A stretch of DNA of 64,000 nucleotides, taken from assembly GCF_007066085.1 (NCBI RefSeq), contig NZ_CP041405.1, positions 620,001 through 684,000 on the forward strand, in the 5' to 3' direction. This document shows positions 33,745 to 42,965 of the stretch, piece after piece. The notes beneath the pieces are model-generated. The model worked only from the letters and a program-made list of their open reading frames with translations, was not told where the DNA came from and did no database searches. Position 1 is the first letter of the stretch. Each line of letters opens with the position of its first letter. This stretch comes from Paenibacillus thiaminolyticus. Its GTDB lineage: Bacteria > Bacillota > Bacilli > Paenibacillales > Paenibacillaceae. The position numbers were made by a program, and so were the translations under genes.

Positions 33745-34345
33745 TCTCCTGCTGCATTGGATCGGGCAATTCGGCTATGCCGCCTTATTCCTCGCGCTCT
33801 GGCTCGGTATTGTGGGAATGCCTGTTCCCGACGAAGTGATCGTCATGACGGGCGGAGCCGTCTCGGGCATGAATATTTTGCACCCGCTGCCCGCCTTCGT
33901 CTTGACCTATCTCGGCGTCGTGTCCGGCTTGTCGGTTGGATTCATGATCGGAAGAGGAATCGGCGTCCCGATTCTCGAACGGCTGCGGCGCAGAAGCCGA
34001 GTGGAGCGTTGTCTTGAGGTTGCCGAAGGCTTGATTCGCAAATACGGAAGCCTTGCGATCTGCCTCAGTTATTTCCTTCCGGTCGTCCGGCATGTCATCC
34101 CGTATCTGGTCGGCGTGAACAGGATGACATTCAAGCGTTACGCCCTGTATGCCTATTCGGCCGGCTTCATATGGACGCTGCTGTTCTTCAGCATGGGGTG
34201 GGCATTGGGGAGCCGGGTGGAAGCCGTCGGTGAGCTCTTGTACCGATACGGCCTCTATGCTGCGGCCTTGATCATCGTGGCAGGAGGTGTATATTGGGTT
34301 GTGAAAAATGCCTGGACCAAGAGGTTAAATGATCCAGGCGGTTGA
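33734..34345 (+). CDS. DedA-family membrane protein
   Basis: DedA/SNARE-associated (VTT-domain) proteins are lipid scramblases/transporters, some acting on undecaprenyl phosphate. The 203-residue frame has the re-entrant helix motif MPVPDEVIVMTGG, the GRGIGVPIL region and the FLPVVRHVIPYLVGVNRM motif with the conserved Arg. The ATG at 33734 inside the end of the methyltransferase gene is chosen over 33707; binding site is weak (AAGGGC), consistent with translational coupling. Last gene of the PAP2 operon. Confidence 0.88.
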   Translation: MNADLLLHWIGQFGYAALFLALWLGIVGMPVPDEVIVMTGGAVSGMNILHPLPAFVLTYLGVVSGLSVGFMIGRGIGVPILERLRRRSRVERCLEVAEGLIRKYGSLAICLSYFLPVVRHVIPYLVGVNRMTFKRYALYAYSAGFIWTLLFFSMGWALGSRVEAVGELLYRYGLYAAALIIVAGGVYWVVKNAWTKRLNDPGG

Positions 34346-34620
34346 ATAGCTAATAGGGGGGATACGCGGGTCGCGGGAGAGGCGGCTCCGGCGGCAATAG
34401 CGGCTTGTCCGTTCGTTCGCCCCATGATGCCGGACGACGGCCACACTTGCGCGAACAATCCACAGGCGGATCTGTTCCCGCAAGTGAGCCAGATCGAGCG
34501 GTTCCGCGTTCGCTTCATAACCTCGCCGAAATCGATGATATAGACCCGTCCCTTCCGCGTAAGCAGGTTCCATGCCCCCACAGCCGAGCCGGGAATCCAC
34601 TCTCATATGTAATGAACACC
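34325..34620 (-). pseudogene. Possible remnant of a kinase-like gene
   Basis: In one minus-strand frame GAWNLLTRKGRVYIIDFGEV resembles the catalytic DFG-like end of aminoglycoside-phosphotransferase/CotS-type kinases; a neighbouring frame continues with EANAEPLDLAHLREQIRLWIV. The frames are separated by a shift and an upstream stop is in place, so any gene is dead. Weak evidence. The rest of the 34346-34798 gap holds only the LexA-like box. Confidence 0.3.
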
Positions 34621-34765
34621 TCCTGATAAAGAATGCAGCCGTATCGAGTCCAAATATCTGGTCAGGCATCCTGTTCGATCTCGGATTGGCCGGTTCACTA
34701 CGATCGGGAGCTCTTTTATCGGAAATAACCTCCAATGGACAACAACCGCTCCTAACCGTATGATA

Positions 34766-34777
34766 GAAACAAACGTT
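34766..34777 (+). promoter_or_regulatory. LexA-like (SOS) box upstream of the dnaE operon
   Basis: AAACAAACGTTC matches the Bacillota LexA pattern GAAC-N4-GTTC except for one base, and lies 22 bases upstream of the dnaE start. Position and gene content (error-prone polymerase, uracil glycosylase) fit SOS control. Confidence 0.45.
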
Positions 34778-34798
34778 CCCTTTTAAAGGAGTGCTGTC

Positions 34799-37700
34799 AT
34801 GGGAAAGCTGGGGACTAGCTTCGTACATCTTCACGTTCATACGGAATATAGCCTGATGGAAGCGACCTGCCGCCTGGAAGATCTGCTGCAGCGGGCGGCG
34901 GCGTGGAATATGGATGCACTGGCCATCACCGATAAAGGCGGAATCAACGGGATGATTCCCTTTTGCCAGCTTGCGGAGGAATACGGCATTCATCCGATTA
35001 TCGGCTGTGAAATGCAGGTCGGCGAGTCGGGAGACTCGCTCGTCTTATTGGCCGCTACCAACCGCGGCTACGAGCACATCGTCGCGCAATTGAACGGCGC
35101 TTCATTCCATCCCCCAGCCTGCCATGGCGATATTATTGCGCTGAGCGGCGGCTCAACCGGCAGCATCCATCGCCTGCTCGCAAGCGGACGGGCGGATGAT
35201 GCTGCCAAGCAAGCCCTTCAATATATACAGTGGTTCGGCAGCGGGAACTTCTTCTTGGAGGCACAGCATCACGGTCTGGCAGACGATGATGCGGCGCTTG
35301 CGCGGACCGTTCATCTGGCCCAGGCAATGAAGATTCCGTTAGCGGCTACCCATGACGTGCATTACCTCGATCCCGAAGACGCCCCTTTGCTTCACCTGAT
35401 CCGGCAGCGAAAAACAGAGCCGAATCCGGCTGCTCCCGATGCCACAGGACCGTATTATCTCCCTTCCCCTCATGAAATGAAGGCGAAATTCAGCCATCTG
35501 CCGGACGCTGTGGCCAATACGGTCCGAATCGCGGAGCGGTGCCGTTTCCAGCCGGAGCGCGGAAATAACAGGCTGCCAGCCTTCCCCGTGTCCCAGATAT
35601 GGAGCGCAGATCGCCCTTCATGCTCACACCCCGATCCTGAGGGGACTTACTCTGCCAATCCGCCGCGAAGCGCGGACGAAGCGCTGCGCCAGTTATGCCT
35701 GGATGGGTTGCGGCACCGGTTCGGTTCGTCTGGTCAGACGCTTGATCGTCCGGGTGGTACTCATACTCTTGAGCTTGAGCTTAAGCGAATGGACCAAGAG
35801 TTGGAAACCATTACGGCGCGAGGGCTCGCCAACTATTTCCTGATTGTGTGGGATATCGTGCGGTATGCGCGGAGCCGGAATATTCCCGTAGGCCCGGGAA
35901 GAGGCTCGGCCGCCGGAAGTCTGGTGGCATATCTGCTCGGCATCACCGAGGTGAATCCGATCCTGCACGGCCTGTCCTTTGAACGTTTTTTGAGTCCGGA
36001 TCGGGCCGACCTGCCGGATATCGATATCGACGTCTGTCAGAGAAGGCGCCACGAGCTGCTGCAATACGTGAAGGACAAATACGGAGAAGAGCGGATTGCT
36101 CATCTTGGCGTATTGAACACGTTCGGCGCGCGCGGAGCAGTGCGCCAAGCCGGGACCTATTTGGGCTTGCCCAAAAAACAAGTCGATGTGCTTGCCAAGC
36201 TGCTCCCCTCTTTTAGCGGAAGAGGCGGTATCCGCCACAGTCTGGACACCCTGCCGGAGCTGGCCAAGCTGCCAATCGGCAAAGAGCCGTTCAAATCGCT
36301 GTTCCAGCTTGCCGAGCGGCTGGAAGGGCTGCCTCACCAGCACGCAGCTCACCCTTCAGGAATCATACTCGGGGATGAACAATTAGCCAGGACCGTTCCT
36401 CTGCAGCGGCGGCCGAATGGAGAACCGATGACTCCTTTTACGAAGGAAGATATTAAAGCGATGGGTTTATTGAAAATCGATCTCCTCGGTTTGCGCAACC
36501 TAACGATTATTCATGATACACTCGCTTCGATACGCGAACGTACGGGCAAGCTGATCGATTTGAGCGTTACCCCTCTTGACGATCCGGATACGTTCCATGC
36601 CGTCGGCAGCGGCAATACCTTGGGCTGCTTTCAGCTTGAAAGTATGGGAATCCGCCGTTTACTGCGCCGAATGCAGCCGTGCAGCATCGGTCATTTAGCC
36701 GATCTGCTCGCTTTGTACCGTCCTGGCGCATGGAATGAAGGAATCGTGGACACGTATTTGCGCCGGCATCGGGGCGAAGAGGATTACAAGCTGCTGCTTC
36801 CTGTATTGGAGCCCATTCTTGCGCCGACATATGGCTTGATCTTGTACCAGGAGCAAGTAATGGCCATTGCTCAAGCGGTAACAGGCTGCTCCATGGGGGA
36901 AGCCGACTCGCTCCGGCGCGCCCTATCCGCGAAATCAGTCGAAGCGCTGTCCCGTCATCAGGAGCGGTTCCTTCAGGGAGCGGCGGCACAAGGCGTGGCG
37001 GACAAGCAAGCACTGGCCGTCTTCGACTTTTTGGTGCGTTTTTCCGGGTACAGCTTCAATAAAGCCCATAGCGTGTCCTATGCTTATCTGGCCTATTGGA
37101 CCGTTTATTTAAAAACGCATTTTCCGAAAGATTATATGGCCTCTTTATTAAGCATGGAGGGCGGGTATTATGATAAAAAAGTATATTTGCGGGAGATCTC
37201 CAAAATGGGCCTCTCCCTGCTGGGACCCGATATGAACCGGAGCGGGCTCGGGTTCCATGCGGAAGAGGAAGGGATACGCTGCGGGCTGGATGCCGTTCAC
37301 GGCTCGGGGCCCGAATCGGTGATTGCGCTGCTGCGCTGCCGTCTCCGCAGCGGGGAATTTCGCACGTTTCCCGAATGGCTTGAGCGGATGCAAGCGAGCC
37401 GGATCAAGAGACCGGTGCTCGAAGCCTGGATTGCCGCGGGGGCCTGCGATTGTTTTGGCCTCCACCGCAAGGAGATGATCGCCTATGTGCACGAATTGAC
37501 GCAGGCAGCAAGCATCGGTGCTTCGGCTGCAGCAATTCCCGATTTTACCGAGACGGAAAAAAGAAAGATGGAAAAGGCATTGCTTGGTTTTTCCTTGCAG
37601 CCATCCTCATCGAGGAAATGGAATGATTTTGTGCAGCGCTTCAACATCGTTCCGATTCGGGCGCTATCCGAATGCAGCGATAACGCGCGTGTCCGCATCT

Positions 37701-37930
37701 GCGGAACCGTCATTCACAGCCGGCGGTATCCGACCCATTCGGGAGAATACGTGCTCACGCTCGTCCTGCAGGATGATACGGATATGATCGAGGTCGTACT
37801 GTATCCCGCAACGTACAAGTCTTTCTTATACGAATTGAATCCGAAGGGCATATTACTGGAAGGCGATGTCCGGAAGCAGAACGGGCAGGCGCGCGTCGTA
37901 GCAGACAAAATCAAGGCGCTTGGAGGATAA
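34799..37930 (+). CDS. dnaE: DNA polymerase III alpha subunit, DnaE type
   Basis: A 1043-residue C-family polymerase. The PHP domain is at the N-terminus (HLHVHTEYSLMEATCRLEDL), followed by the polymerase core with GPGRGSAAGSLVAYLLGI and the catalytic Asp pair in LPDIDIDVCQRRR, the FSGYSFNKAHSVSYAYLAYW region, HhH and a C-terminal OB fold (RVRICGTVIHSRRYP). It is shorter than housekeeping DnaE (about 1100-1180) and close to DnaE2/ImuC-type polymerases; linkage to DUF72 and a glycosylase supports a repair role. AAAGGAG lies 8 bases before the ATG. Heads a three-gene operon. Confidence 0.93.
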   Translation: MGKLGTSFVHLHVHTEYSLMEATCRLEDLLQRAAAWNMDALAITDKGGINGMIPFCQLAEEYGIHPIIGCEMQVGESGDSLVLLAATNRGYEHIVAQLNGASFHPPACHGDIIALSGGSTGSIHRLLASGRADDAAKQALQYIQWFGSGNFFLEAQHHGLADDDAALARTVHLAQAMKIPLAATHDVHYLDPEDAPLLHLIRQRKTEPNPAAPDATGPYYLPSPHEMKAKFSHLPDAVANTVRIAERCRFQPERGNNRLPAFPVSQIWSADRPSCSHPDPEGTYSANPPRSADEALRQLCLDGLRHRFGSSGQTLDRPGGTHTLELELKRMDQELETITARGLANYFLIVWDIVRYARSRNIPVGPGRGSAAGSLVAYLLGITEVNPILHGLSFERFLSPDRADLPDIDIDVCQRRRHELLQYVKDKYGEERIAHLGVLNTFGARGAVRQAGTYLGLPKKQVDVLAKLLPSFSGRGGIRHSLDTLPELAKLPIGKEPFKSLFQLAERLEGLPHQHAAHPSGIILGDEQLARTVPLQRRPNGEPMTPFTKEDIKAMGLLKIDLLGLRNLTIIHDTLASIRERTGKLIDLSVTPLDDPDTFHAVGSGNTLGCFQLESMGIRRLLRRMQPCSIGHLADLLALYRPGAWNEGIVDTYLRRHRGEEDYKLLLPVLEPILAPTYGLILYQEQVMAIAQAVTGCSMGEADSLRRALSAKSVEALSRHQERFLQGAAAQGVADKQALAVFDFLVRFSGYSFNKAHSVSYAYLAYWTVYLKTHFPKDYMASLLSMEGGYYDKKVYLREISKMGLSLLGPDMNRSGLGFHAEEEGIRCGLDAVHGSGPESVIALLRCRLRSGEFRTFPEWLERMQASRIKRPVLEAWIAAGACDCFGLHRKEMIAYVHELTQAASIGASAAAIPDFTETEKRKMEKALLGFSLQPSSSRKWNDFVQRFNIVPIRALSECSDNARVRICGTVIHSRRYPTHSGEYVLTLVLQDDTDMIEVVLYPATYKSFLYELNPKGILLEGDVRKQNGQARVVADKIKALGG

Positions 37931-37932
37931 CA

Positions 37933-38718
37933 ATGCTACTCATCGGAACGGCTGGCTACAGTTATGAGGATTGGAACGGGGTCTATTACCCGGAAGGCTT
38001 GGACAAAAAGGAACGGCTTTCTTTTTACGCCCAGGAATTTCCGTTTACCGAGGTGAACTCATCATTTTATGCAATGCCCAACCGGTTCATGCTCTATCAT
38101 ATGCGGGAGAAAACGCCCGAGCACTTCCAGTTCGTCATCAAAGCCTACCGCGGCATGACACACAAACGGGAAGATAACGAACAGCATTTTCACGATTTTA
38201 AGGAAGCGTTGAAGCCATTAATCGAGGTTGACAAGCTGGGATGCGTGCTGGCTCAGTTCCCTACCAGCTTCCGGAACCGGGATGAGAACCGGGATTATTT
38301 GAAGGAATTCAAGGAATTGATGGGCGACATTCCGATCGTGGTCGAGTTCCGGCATGAAGAATGGATCGACGAACGGATTTTCGATCTGTTGGAGGAAGAG
38401 CAATTGGGTTATGTGTGCGTGGACGAGCCGCAGTTCAAAACGCTTGTTCCGCCGATTATTCGAGCCACCGGCCCAATCGGGTATATCCGGTTCCACGGAC
38501 GGAATTATAAAAAATGGTGGCATCACAAAGAGACGCATGAACGGTACGACTATTTGTACAACGAGAAAGAGCTTGAAGATTGGGTTCCGAATATTCGCAA
38601 GCTTGCCGAGCGGACGGAAAAGACATTCGTTAGCATGAACAATCATTACCGGGCACAGGCCGTCATCAACGGGCGGATGCTGCGCGAGATGCTGAAGGAG
38701 GAGGTCGTGCCCACATGA
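37933..38718 (+). CDS. DUF72 family protein (YunF/UPF0759-like)
   Basis: A 261-residue TIM-barrel-like protein of the DUF72 family, function unknown. Signatures are the start IGTAGYSYEDWNGVYYP, the FPFTEVNSSFYAMP segment, VEFRHEEW, and YIRFHGRNYKKWW followed by YLYNEKEL and FVSMNNHYRAQA. GGAGGATAACA directly precedes the ATG and starts inside the dnaE stop region. The next gene overlaps its stop as ATGA. Confidence 0.92.
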   Translation: MLLIGTAGYSYEDWNGVYYPEGLDKKERLSFYAQEFPFTEVNSSFYAMPNRFMLYHMREKTPEHFQFVIKAYRGMTHKREDNEQHFHDFKEALKPLIEVDKLGCVLAQFPTSFRNRDENRDYLKEFKELMGDIPIVVEFRHEEWIDERIFDLLEEEQLGYVCVDEPQFKTLVPPIIRATGPIGYIRFHGRNYKKWWHHKETHERYDYLYNEKELEDWVPNIRKLAERTEKTFVSMNNHYRAQAVINGRMLREMLKEEVVPT

Positions 38719-39302
38719 TCGCCGGAACCGCCATACCGGAAGATTTGCACACAATCGGTAATCTGGACGCGTTGCATGCCGTCTGTGAGCGTGTCTTTGT
38801 GCCGGAGCCCGGAGAACGGCTTGTATTCGGCGAAGGACCGGAGCACGCCCGTCTCCTATTGCTCGGGGAGGCCCCCGGTGCCAATGAAGCTGAGACCGGC
38901 CGGCCATTTGTCGGCAACTCGGGAAGACTGCTGAATAAATATTTGCAGAAGGCGGATATTCTCCGGGAGAACGCCTATGTGACGAACGTCATCAAAGTAA
39001 GGCCGCCCGGTAACCGGAAGCCAAAAACCTCGGAAGTTACCGATGCGCTGCCGATTCTGCTGCTGGAAATCGAATTGATCGATCCGGCCATCATCGTATG
39101 TCTCGGGAGTATAGCGGTACAGGCGCTTGTCGATCGCAAAGCGAAAATTACGGAAATACGCGGAACGTGGGTGGAGAAAGACGGAATCCGGATCATGCCG
39201 ACCTATCATCCGTCCGCCGTATTTCGCGATGAACAGAAAAGAGAGCTTCTGAAGCAGGATATCTTCTCCGCCGCAGAGGCCCTGAAAAAGCTTGAGCCAT
39301 AA
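38715..39302 (+). CDS. Uracil-DNA glycosylase, family-4-like, lacking Fe-S cysteines
   Basis: A 195-residue UDG-superfamily protein. Motif A GEAPGANEAETGRPFVGNSG and motif B MPTYHPSAVFRDE are those of family 4 (thermophilic Udga-type) glycosylases, which excise uracil from DNA. The four cysteines that bind the 4Fe-4S cluster in family 4 are missing: the N-terminal CxxC site reads HAVCERVF, and the later positions read KVRPPGNR and DALPIL. Only two cysteines are present in the protein. Overlaps the DUF72 gene by 4 bases; third gene of the dnaE operon, implying a concerted repair function. Confidence 0.88.
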   Translation: MIAGTAIPEDLHTIGNLDALHAVCERVFVPEPGERLVFGEGPEHARLLLLGEAPGANEAETGRPFVGNSGRLLNKYLQKADILRENAYVTNVIKVRPPGNRKPKTSEVTDALPILLLEIELIDPAIIVCLGSIAVQALVDRKAKITEIRGTWVEKDGIRIMPTYHPSAVFRDEQKRELLKQDIFSAAEALKKLEP

Positions 39303-39374
39303 CTGTCAGCAGCCGCTTATGGCTCCTTGGGATTTACTTGCGGCTCTGCTGCAGAATGCCCGTTATTCGAGTCA

Positions 39375-40028
39375 TCACCCATCCTCCGCTTCCCATTCTT
39401 TATGGAATTGCTCCAAATAATCGACCATCACGCGATGCCGTTCTGTGGCCAGGGCTTTGCCGCTGTCCGTATTCATGAGGTCTTTCAACTTCAGCAGCTT
39501 CTCATGGAAATGATTGATGGCAGTGCCTGTATGGCTCCGGTACTCCTCTTCCGACCGGAACGCCGCTGGCGCCTCCTCCGGATCATGCATCCGATGGCCG
39601 GCCCAGCTGGCATAGGCGAACGCGCGCGCAATTCCGATCGCGCCCATCGCATCGAGCCGATCGGCGTCCTGCACGATCTGCCCCTCCAACGTCTTCATCG
39701 GCGAATGATGACCGCCGCTGTAAGACAGGTTCGCCACGATATCCATGACATGGGATACCGCAGCCGCGTCAGCGCCGTTCGCCACAAGCCATTCCTTCAC
39801 CTTGGCGCAGCCCGCCTCCTTCGACGGATTGAACTTGGCGTCCGCCACATCATGCAGCAAGGCGGCCAGCTCGCATACCCCGGCATCCGCTCCTTCTTCC
39901 TTCGCGAGCCGGACCGCTAATCGCCGGACACGATGAATATGCCACCAATCATGGCCGCTGCTGTCGGACTCCACCTGCTCACGCACATACGCTTCAGCGC
40001 GCGCGATCAGCTCCTGACACGCATCCAA
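39375..40028 (-). CDS. HD-domain phosphohydrolase (YedJ-like)
   Basis: A 217-residue metal-dependent phosphohydrolase. The HD signature is seen as HDWWHIHRVRRLA, LAALLHDVADAKF and IVQDADRLDAMGAIG. The family is often named after Escherichia coli YedJ; substrates are probably nucleotides or nucleotide-like molecules. The frame starts with TTG at 40028, which is correctly spaced (7 bases) from GGGAGGG; no in-frame ATG is closer. Confidence 0.9.
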   Translation of the reverse strand: MDACQELIARAEAYVREQVESDSSGHDWWHIHRVRRLAVRLAKEEGADAGVCELAALLHDVADAKFNPSKEAGCAKVKEWLVANGADAAAVSHVMDIVANLSYSGGHHSPMKTLEGQIVQDADRLDAMGAIGIARAFAYASWAGHRMHDPEEAPAAFRSEEEYRSHTGTAINHFHEKLLKLKDLMNTDSGKALATERHRVMVDYLEQFHKEWEAEDG

Positions 40029-40081
40029 TCGCTATCCCTCCCCTGCATAATGGACCGGCGTCTCTACACATCGGCAGCGGC

Positions 40082-41101
40082 TTAGCTATACTGCGGCCGA
40101 ATATCCACCCACTCGATAGAGGCCGGATGACGAAGCGCTTCCAGCACGACCTGCGCATCATATCCGTCCTGGAATGTAAAATAACGGGCCGGCTTGCCTT
40201 GAATTGCATGGATCACCTGTCTTAACACCGGCAGCGCAGCGGCCGAATCTTGAACTTGCACTGGCTCTAGCGGTTGACCAACCGCTCCCGTAAACAGCTG
40301 ATCCCAGTTCTCCAACGCAATCGTTCCCTCGGTCCCATACAGAATGAGAGAGACCCGTTCCTCCCCTGCAAATCCGGAAATTCCGTTCACATGAACCGGA
40401 ATTCCGCTGTCCAGCCGCAAGCCTGCACGGATTCCCGTCTCGCAGCGCCCGTTCTCGGACGGCAGCTCCAGCTCGCTCTGCACATGCGTAATGCGGCCTA
40501 GCAGCTTCTGAATGACATGAATCCAGTGGACGCCGACCTCCAACACGAAGCCGCCCTGCTGCCGTGTCCCAATCCATGAATTGTGCTGCCATGACCGCGG
40601 CCACTGCGGGAACTGCAGAACCAGATCGAGCTTCCGGATCTCGCCGATCGCCTTCTCCTCCAGCATGCTCCGCACCCGCTCCACCGACGGTTCATCCGGC
40701 ATCGAGAAGTGAATGGCGTGAACGACTTGCGCCTCGCGGGCTTGCTGCAGAAGCTCTCTCGCTTCCTCCACGCTGTTCGCCAGCGGCTTCTCGCAGAAAA
40801 TATGTATCTTCCTGCGGAGCGCTTCCATGGCGATCTCATAGTGGAACGCGGGAGGCACGGAGATATACGCCAGATCGACGTCCGTCTCCTCCAGCAGCGC
40901 CGCGTAGTCCGAGTACCATGCCGCATGCGGGAAGCTGTCTTGACAGGTATGTTGGAAATGCTCGCGAGCCTGCTCGTTCGCTTCGCAGATGGCCGCAATC
41001 TCTATCGCTTGCGCGAATTCCGGCTGAGCCGCCAGGCGCAGCATATATTGTCCCATATGGCCCAGTCCGATGACCGCCATTCTGATTTTCTTGCTGTTCA
41101 T
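40082..41101 (-). CDS. Gfo/Idh/MocA-family oxidoreductase
   Basis: NAD(P)-dependent sugar/inositol dehydrogenase-like enzyme, 339 residues. The Rossmann start is KIRMAVIGLGHMGQYML, the catalytic EKPLA motif (EKP) is in HIFCEKPLANS, and a beta-rich C-terminal domain follows (QQGGFVLEVGVHWIHV). The ATG at 41101 is chosen; GGGAGAGAG precedes it. The 70-residue extension of the longer frame comes from the neighbouring gene. Substrate unknown. Confidence 0.9.
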   Translation of the reverse strand: MNSKKIRMAVIGLGHMGQYMLRLAAQPEFAQAIEIAAICEANEQAREHFQHTCQDSFPHAAWYSDYAALLEETDVDLAYISVPPAFHYEIAMEALRRKIHIFCEKPLANSVEEARELLQQAREAQVVHAIHFSMPDEPSVERVRSMLEEKAIGEIRKLDLVLQFPQWPRSWQHNSWIGTRQQGGFVLEVGVHWIHVIQKLLGRITHVQSELELPSENGRCETGIRAGLRLDSGIPVHVNGISGFAGEERVSLILYGTEGTIALENWDQLFTGAVGQPLEPVQVQDSAAALPVLRQVIHAIQGKPARYFTFQDGYDAQVVLEALRHPASIEWVDIRPQYS

Positions 41102-41133
41102 TGTTCTCTCTCCCTGTTGCATAGTGCAATTAT

Positions 41134-42228
41134 CTATAGTCCCGGCCAGCCACAGGGCTTCCCGATCCGGCGAATCAAGTCGCCTGTCAACGCCTCGTCT
41201 TGCAGCTTGCCCGGATCGCAATTGGTCATGACGACGATGCCGCTTCGCAAGCGAGGATACGCCAGCAGCTTGCACTGGAAGCCGACTCCCCAGCCTTGGG
41301 AGATGGCACACGGCTCTCCTGCGGCAGACGGAACGAATACCCCCAGTCCTGCCTCATCTGCGCAGCCGCTGCCCGCCAGCATCTGCCGGGCCAGCTCCGG
41401 CTGCAGAATCGAGGCCGTGTCCCCGTTCCAGGCTGCCATCACTTCCAGTGCGAGCAGGGCGAGCTCCGTCGGCGTCGACCATAGGCCGGCTGCGGCCAGA
41501 CAGGGGTAATACGCCCGTGATCCCTCTACGACATGACCCGCTTGATCATGTCCGGCCGAAGCGCTTGCTTTCGCCTTGATTTCTTCCGCGCGTCCAATTT
41601 TCGAATCATAATAATTCCAGTAAAACGTCCGCTTCAAGCCCAGCGGCGTCATGACGAGCCGCTCCATCGCAACGGCGAACGGCTCTCCTGTCACATCCTC
41701 GATCAACTGTTCAATAACGCAGTAACCGGCATCCGAATAAGCGAATCGGCTTCCCGGCACATTTTGGATATGTACGTGTTCAGCATGATACGGGGTAGCG
41801 CCTGTCAATATTTCCTTCACGGCAGGCAGCGGATCGGCCGCGCGGTAGATGCCGAAGCTCCCCGGCGGGTCTACGATCCCGGACTGATGCGAGAGCAGAT
41901 GACGCATCGTGACCTTCACATCTGCCGTATACGGACTGTCCGGAAGCCGCCACGTCCGCAAATAACGGTTCACCTCAGCGTCCAGCTCCAATACGCCTGC
42001 CTGCACTAGGCGGAGCACGCCAACCGCCGTAACCATTTTGCTTATCGAACAGGCATGGAACAAGCTATTCGCGGTTACCTTGCGCGCCGTGCCGGCTTCC
42101 AGTTCCCCATAGCTGCCGCTCCATTCCAACCGCCCATTACAGATCAGGGCGATGCCCACGCCCGGCACCTGGTGCTGCCTCCTCAGTGCCTCAATCCCAT
42201 TGTCGTCCCTATCGATGATGCGCTTCAT
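41134..42228 (-). CDS. Beta-lactamase-family serine hydrolase (class C/PBP4*-like)
   Basis: A 364-residue serine hydrolase. The nucleophile Ser is in the SxxK motif of SLFHACSISKMVTAVGVL, the YxN-type Tyr in SRFAYSDAGYCVIEQLI, and the HSG-like third motif in CAISQGWGVGFQC. No signal peptide, so probably cytoplasmic esterase or peptidase. The ATG at 42228 follows GGGAG by 9 bases; the longer start at 42243 overlaps that site. It is 32 bases behind the oxidoreductase gene. Confidence 0.87.
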   Translation of the reverse strand: MKRIIDRDDNGIEALRRQHQVPGVGIALICNGRLEWSGSYGELEAGTARKVTANSLFHACSISKMVTAVGVLRLVQAGVLELDAEVNRYLRTWRLPDSPYTADVKVTMRHLLSHQSGIVDPPGSFGIYRAADPLPAVKEILTGATPYHAEHVHIQNVPGSRFAYSDAGYCVIEQLIEDVTGEPFAVAMERLVMTPLGLKRTFYWNYYDSKIGRAEEIKAKASASAGHDQAGHVVEGSRAYYPCLAAAGLWSTPTELALLALEVMAAWNGDTASILQPELARQMLAGSGCADEAGLGVFVPSAAGEPCAISQGWGVGFQCKLLAYPRLRSGIVVMTNCDPGKLQDEALTGDLIRRIGKPCGWPGL

Positions 42229-42357
42229 GGACTCAGCTCCCATTCATCTCGGAATGCAATGCATTGCGCTCCTGACGTAATGCCTCCGCCCCTGCCTTCT
42301 GCAGGCATTGGCTATTCCCTCGGCAGGCAAGCATTCCGCCATGGGCGCATACTGACT

Positions 42358-42867
42358 TCAATTTGGCGATTGCTGGCCGCCTTCATCCCACACCTGGTCC
42401 AGCTTGTCGGCATAGAAGCCAATCGCCCGGCTGTAGGCGCGAATGCCTTCGTCTTCCGAAGTGTTCGCCAGCGCAGTCAATAACAGCCGCATCGCCTCCG
42501 CGTGCTCGCCCAGATTATACAGCGCCATCGCGTAAAACACGCCAAATTCCTTGCGATCAGGATATTCGCGCATGCCCTGTCCGAGCGTCTCCTTCGCCTC
42601 GGCGTACCGCCCCAGTGTACGGTAGGTGCTGCCCAGGCCAAGCAGGGCTCCGGTGCGGTGCTCATCGTTGAGCGGACAGCGCAGCGCCTGTTCGTAATAC
42701 GGTACTGCCTCCCGTTCCCGGCCGAGATGATCATGCGCCCAAGCGAGCTGGCATAGAATCTCCCCATTGTCCGGTTCATGCCCCAGCAAGTCGGCCAGCA
42801 GCGGAATCGCTTCCTCCGCCCGTCCGGCCGCTCTCAGATCGATGGCACGCTGCAGTGCATCATTCAT
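42358..42867 (-). CDS. Tetratricopeptide-repeat protein
   Basis: A 169-residue soluble protein built of TPR helical hairpins: AIPLLADLLGHEPDNGEILCQLAWAHDHLG, then AVPYYEQALRCPLNDEHRTGALLGLGSTYRTLGRY, then AKETLGQGM. The family start MNDALQRAIDLRAAGRAEEA is typical of tetratrico peptide repeat proteins of the YrrB/YaiO-like annotation; partner unknown. AGGATG-type site 8 bases upstream. Confidence 0.85.
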   Translation of the reverse strand: MNDALQRAIDLRAAGRAEEAIPLLADLLGHEPDNGEILCQLAWAHDHLGREREAVPYYEQALRCPLNDEHRTGALLGLGSTYRTLGRYAEAKETLGQGMREYPDRKEFGVFYAMALYNLGEHAEAMRLLLTALANTSEDEGIRAYSRAIGFYADKLDQVWDEGGQQSPN

Positions 42868-42965
42868 CGGTCGTTCATCCTTTCATCCTAGATCGCACGA
42901 CTTGGCGCGCTCATCCATTATACCACCTTCTTCCACCCTAGTCAGGCTGTTCTTCTGCCTTTGCT

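Noticed and set aside
39303..39374. Terminator between the glycosylase and HD genes
   Set aside because: Only a loose AGCAGCCGC/GCGGCTCTGCT pairing over a long loop; not convincing.
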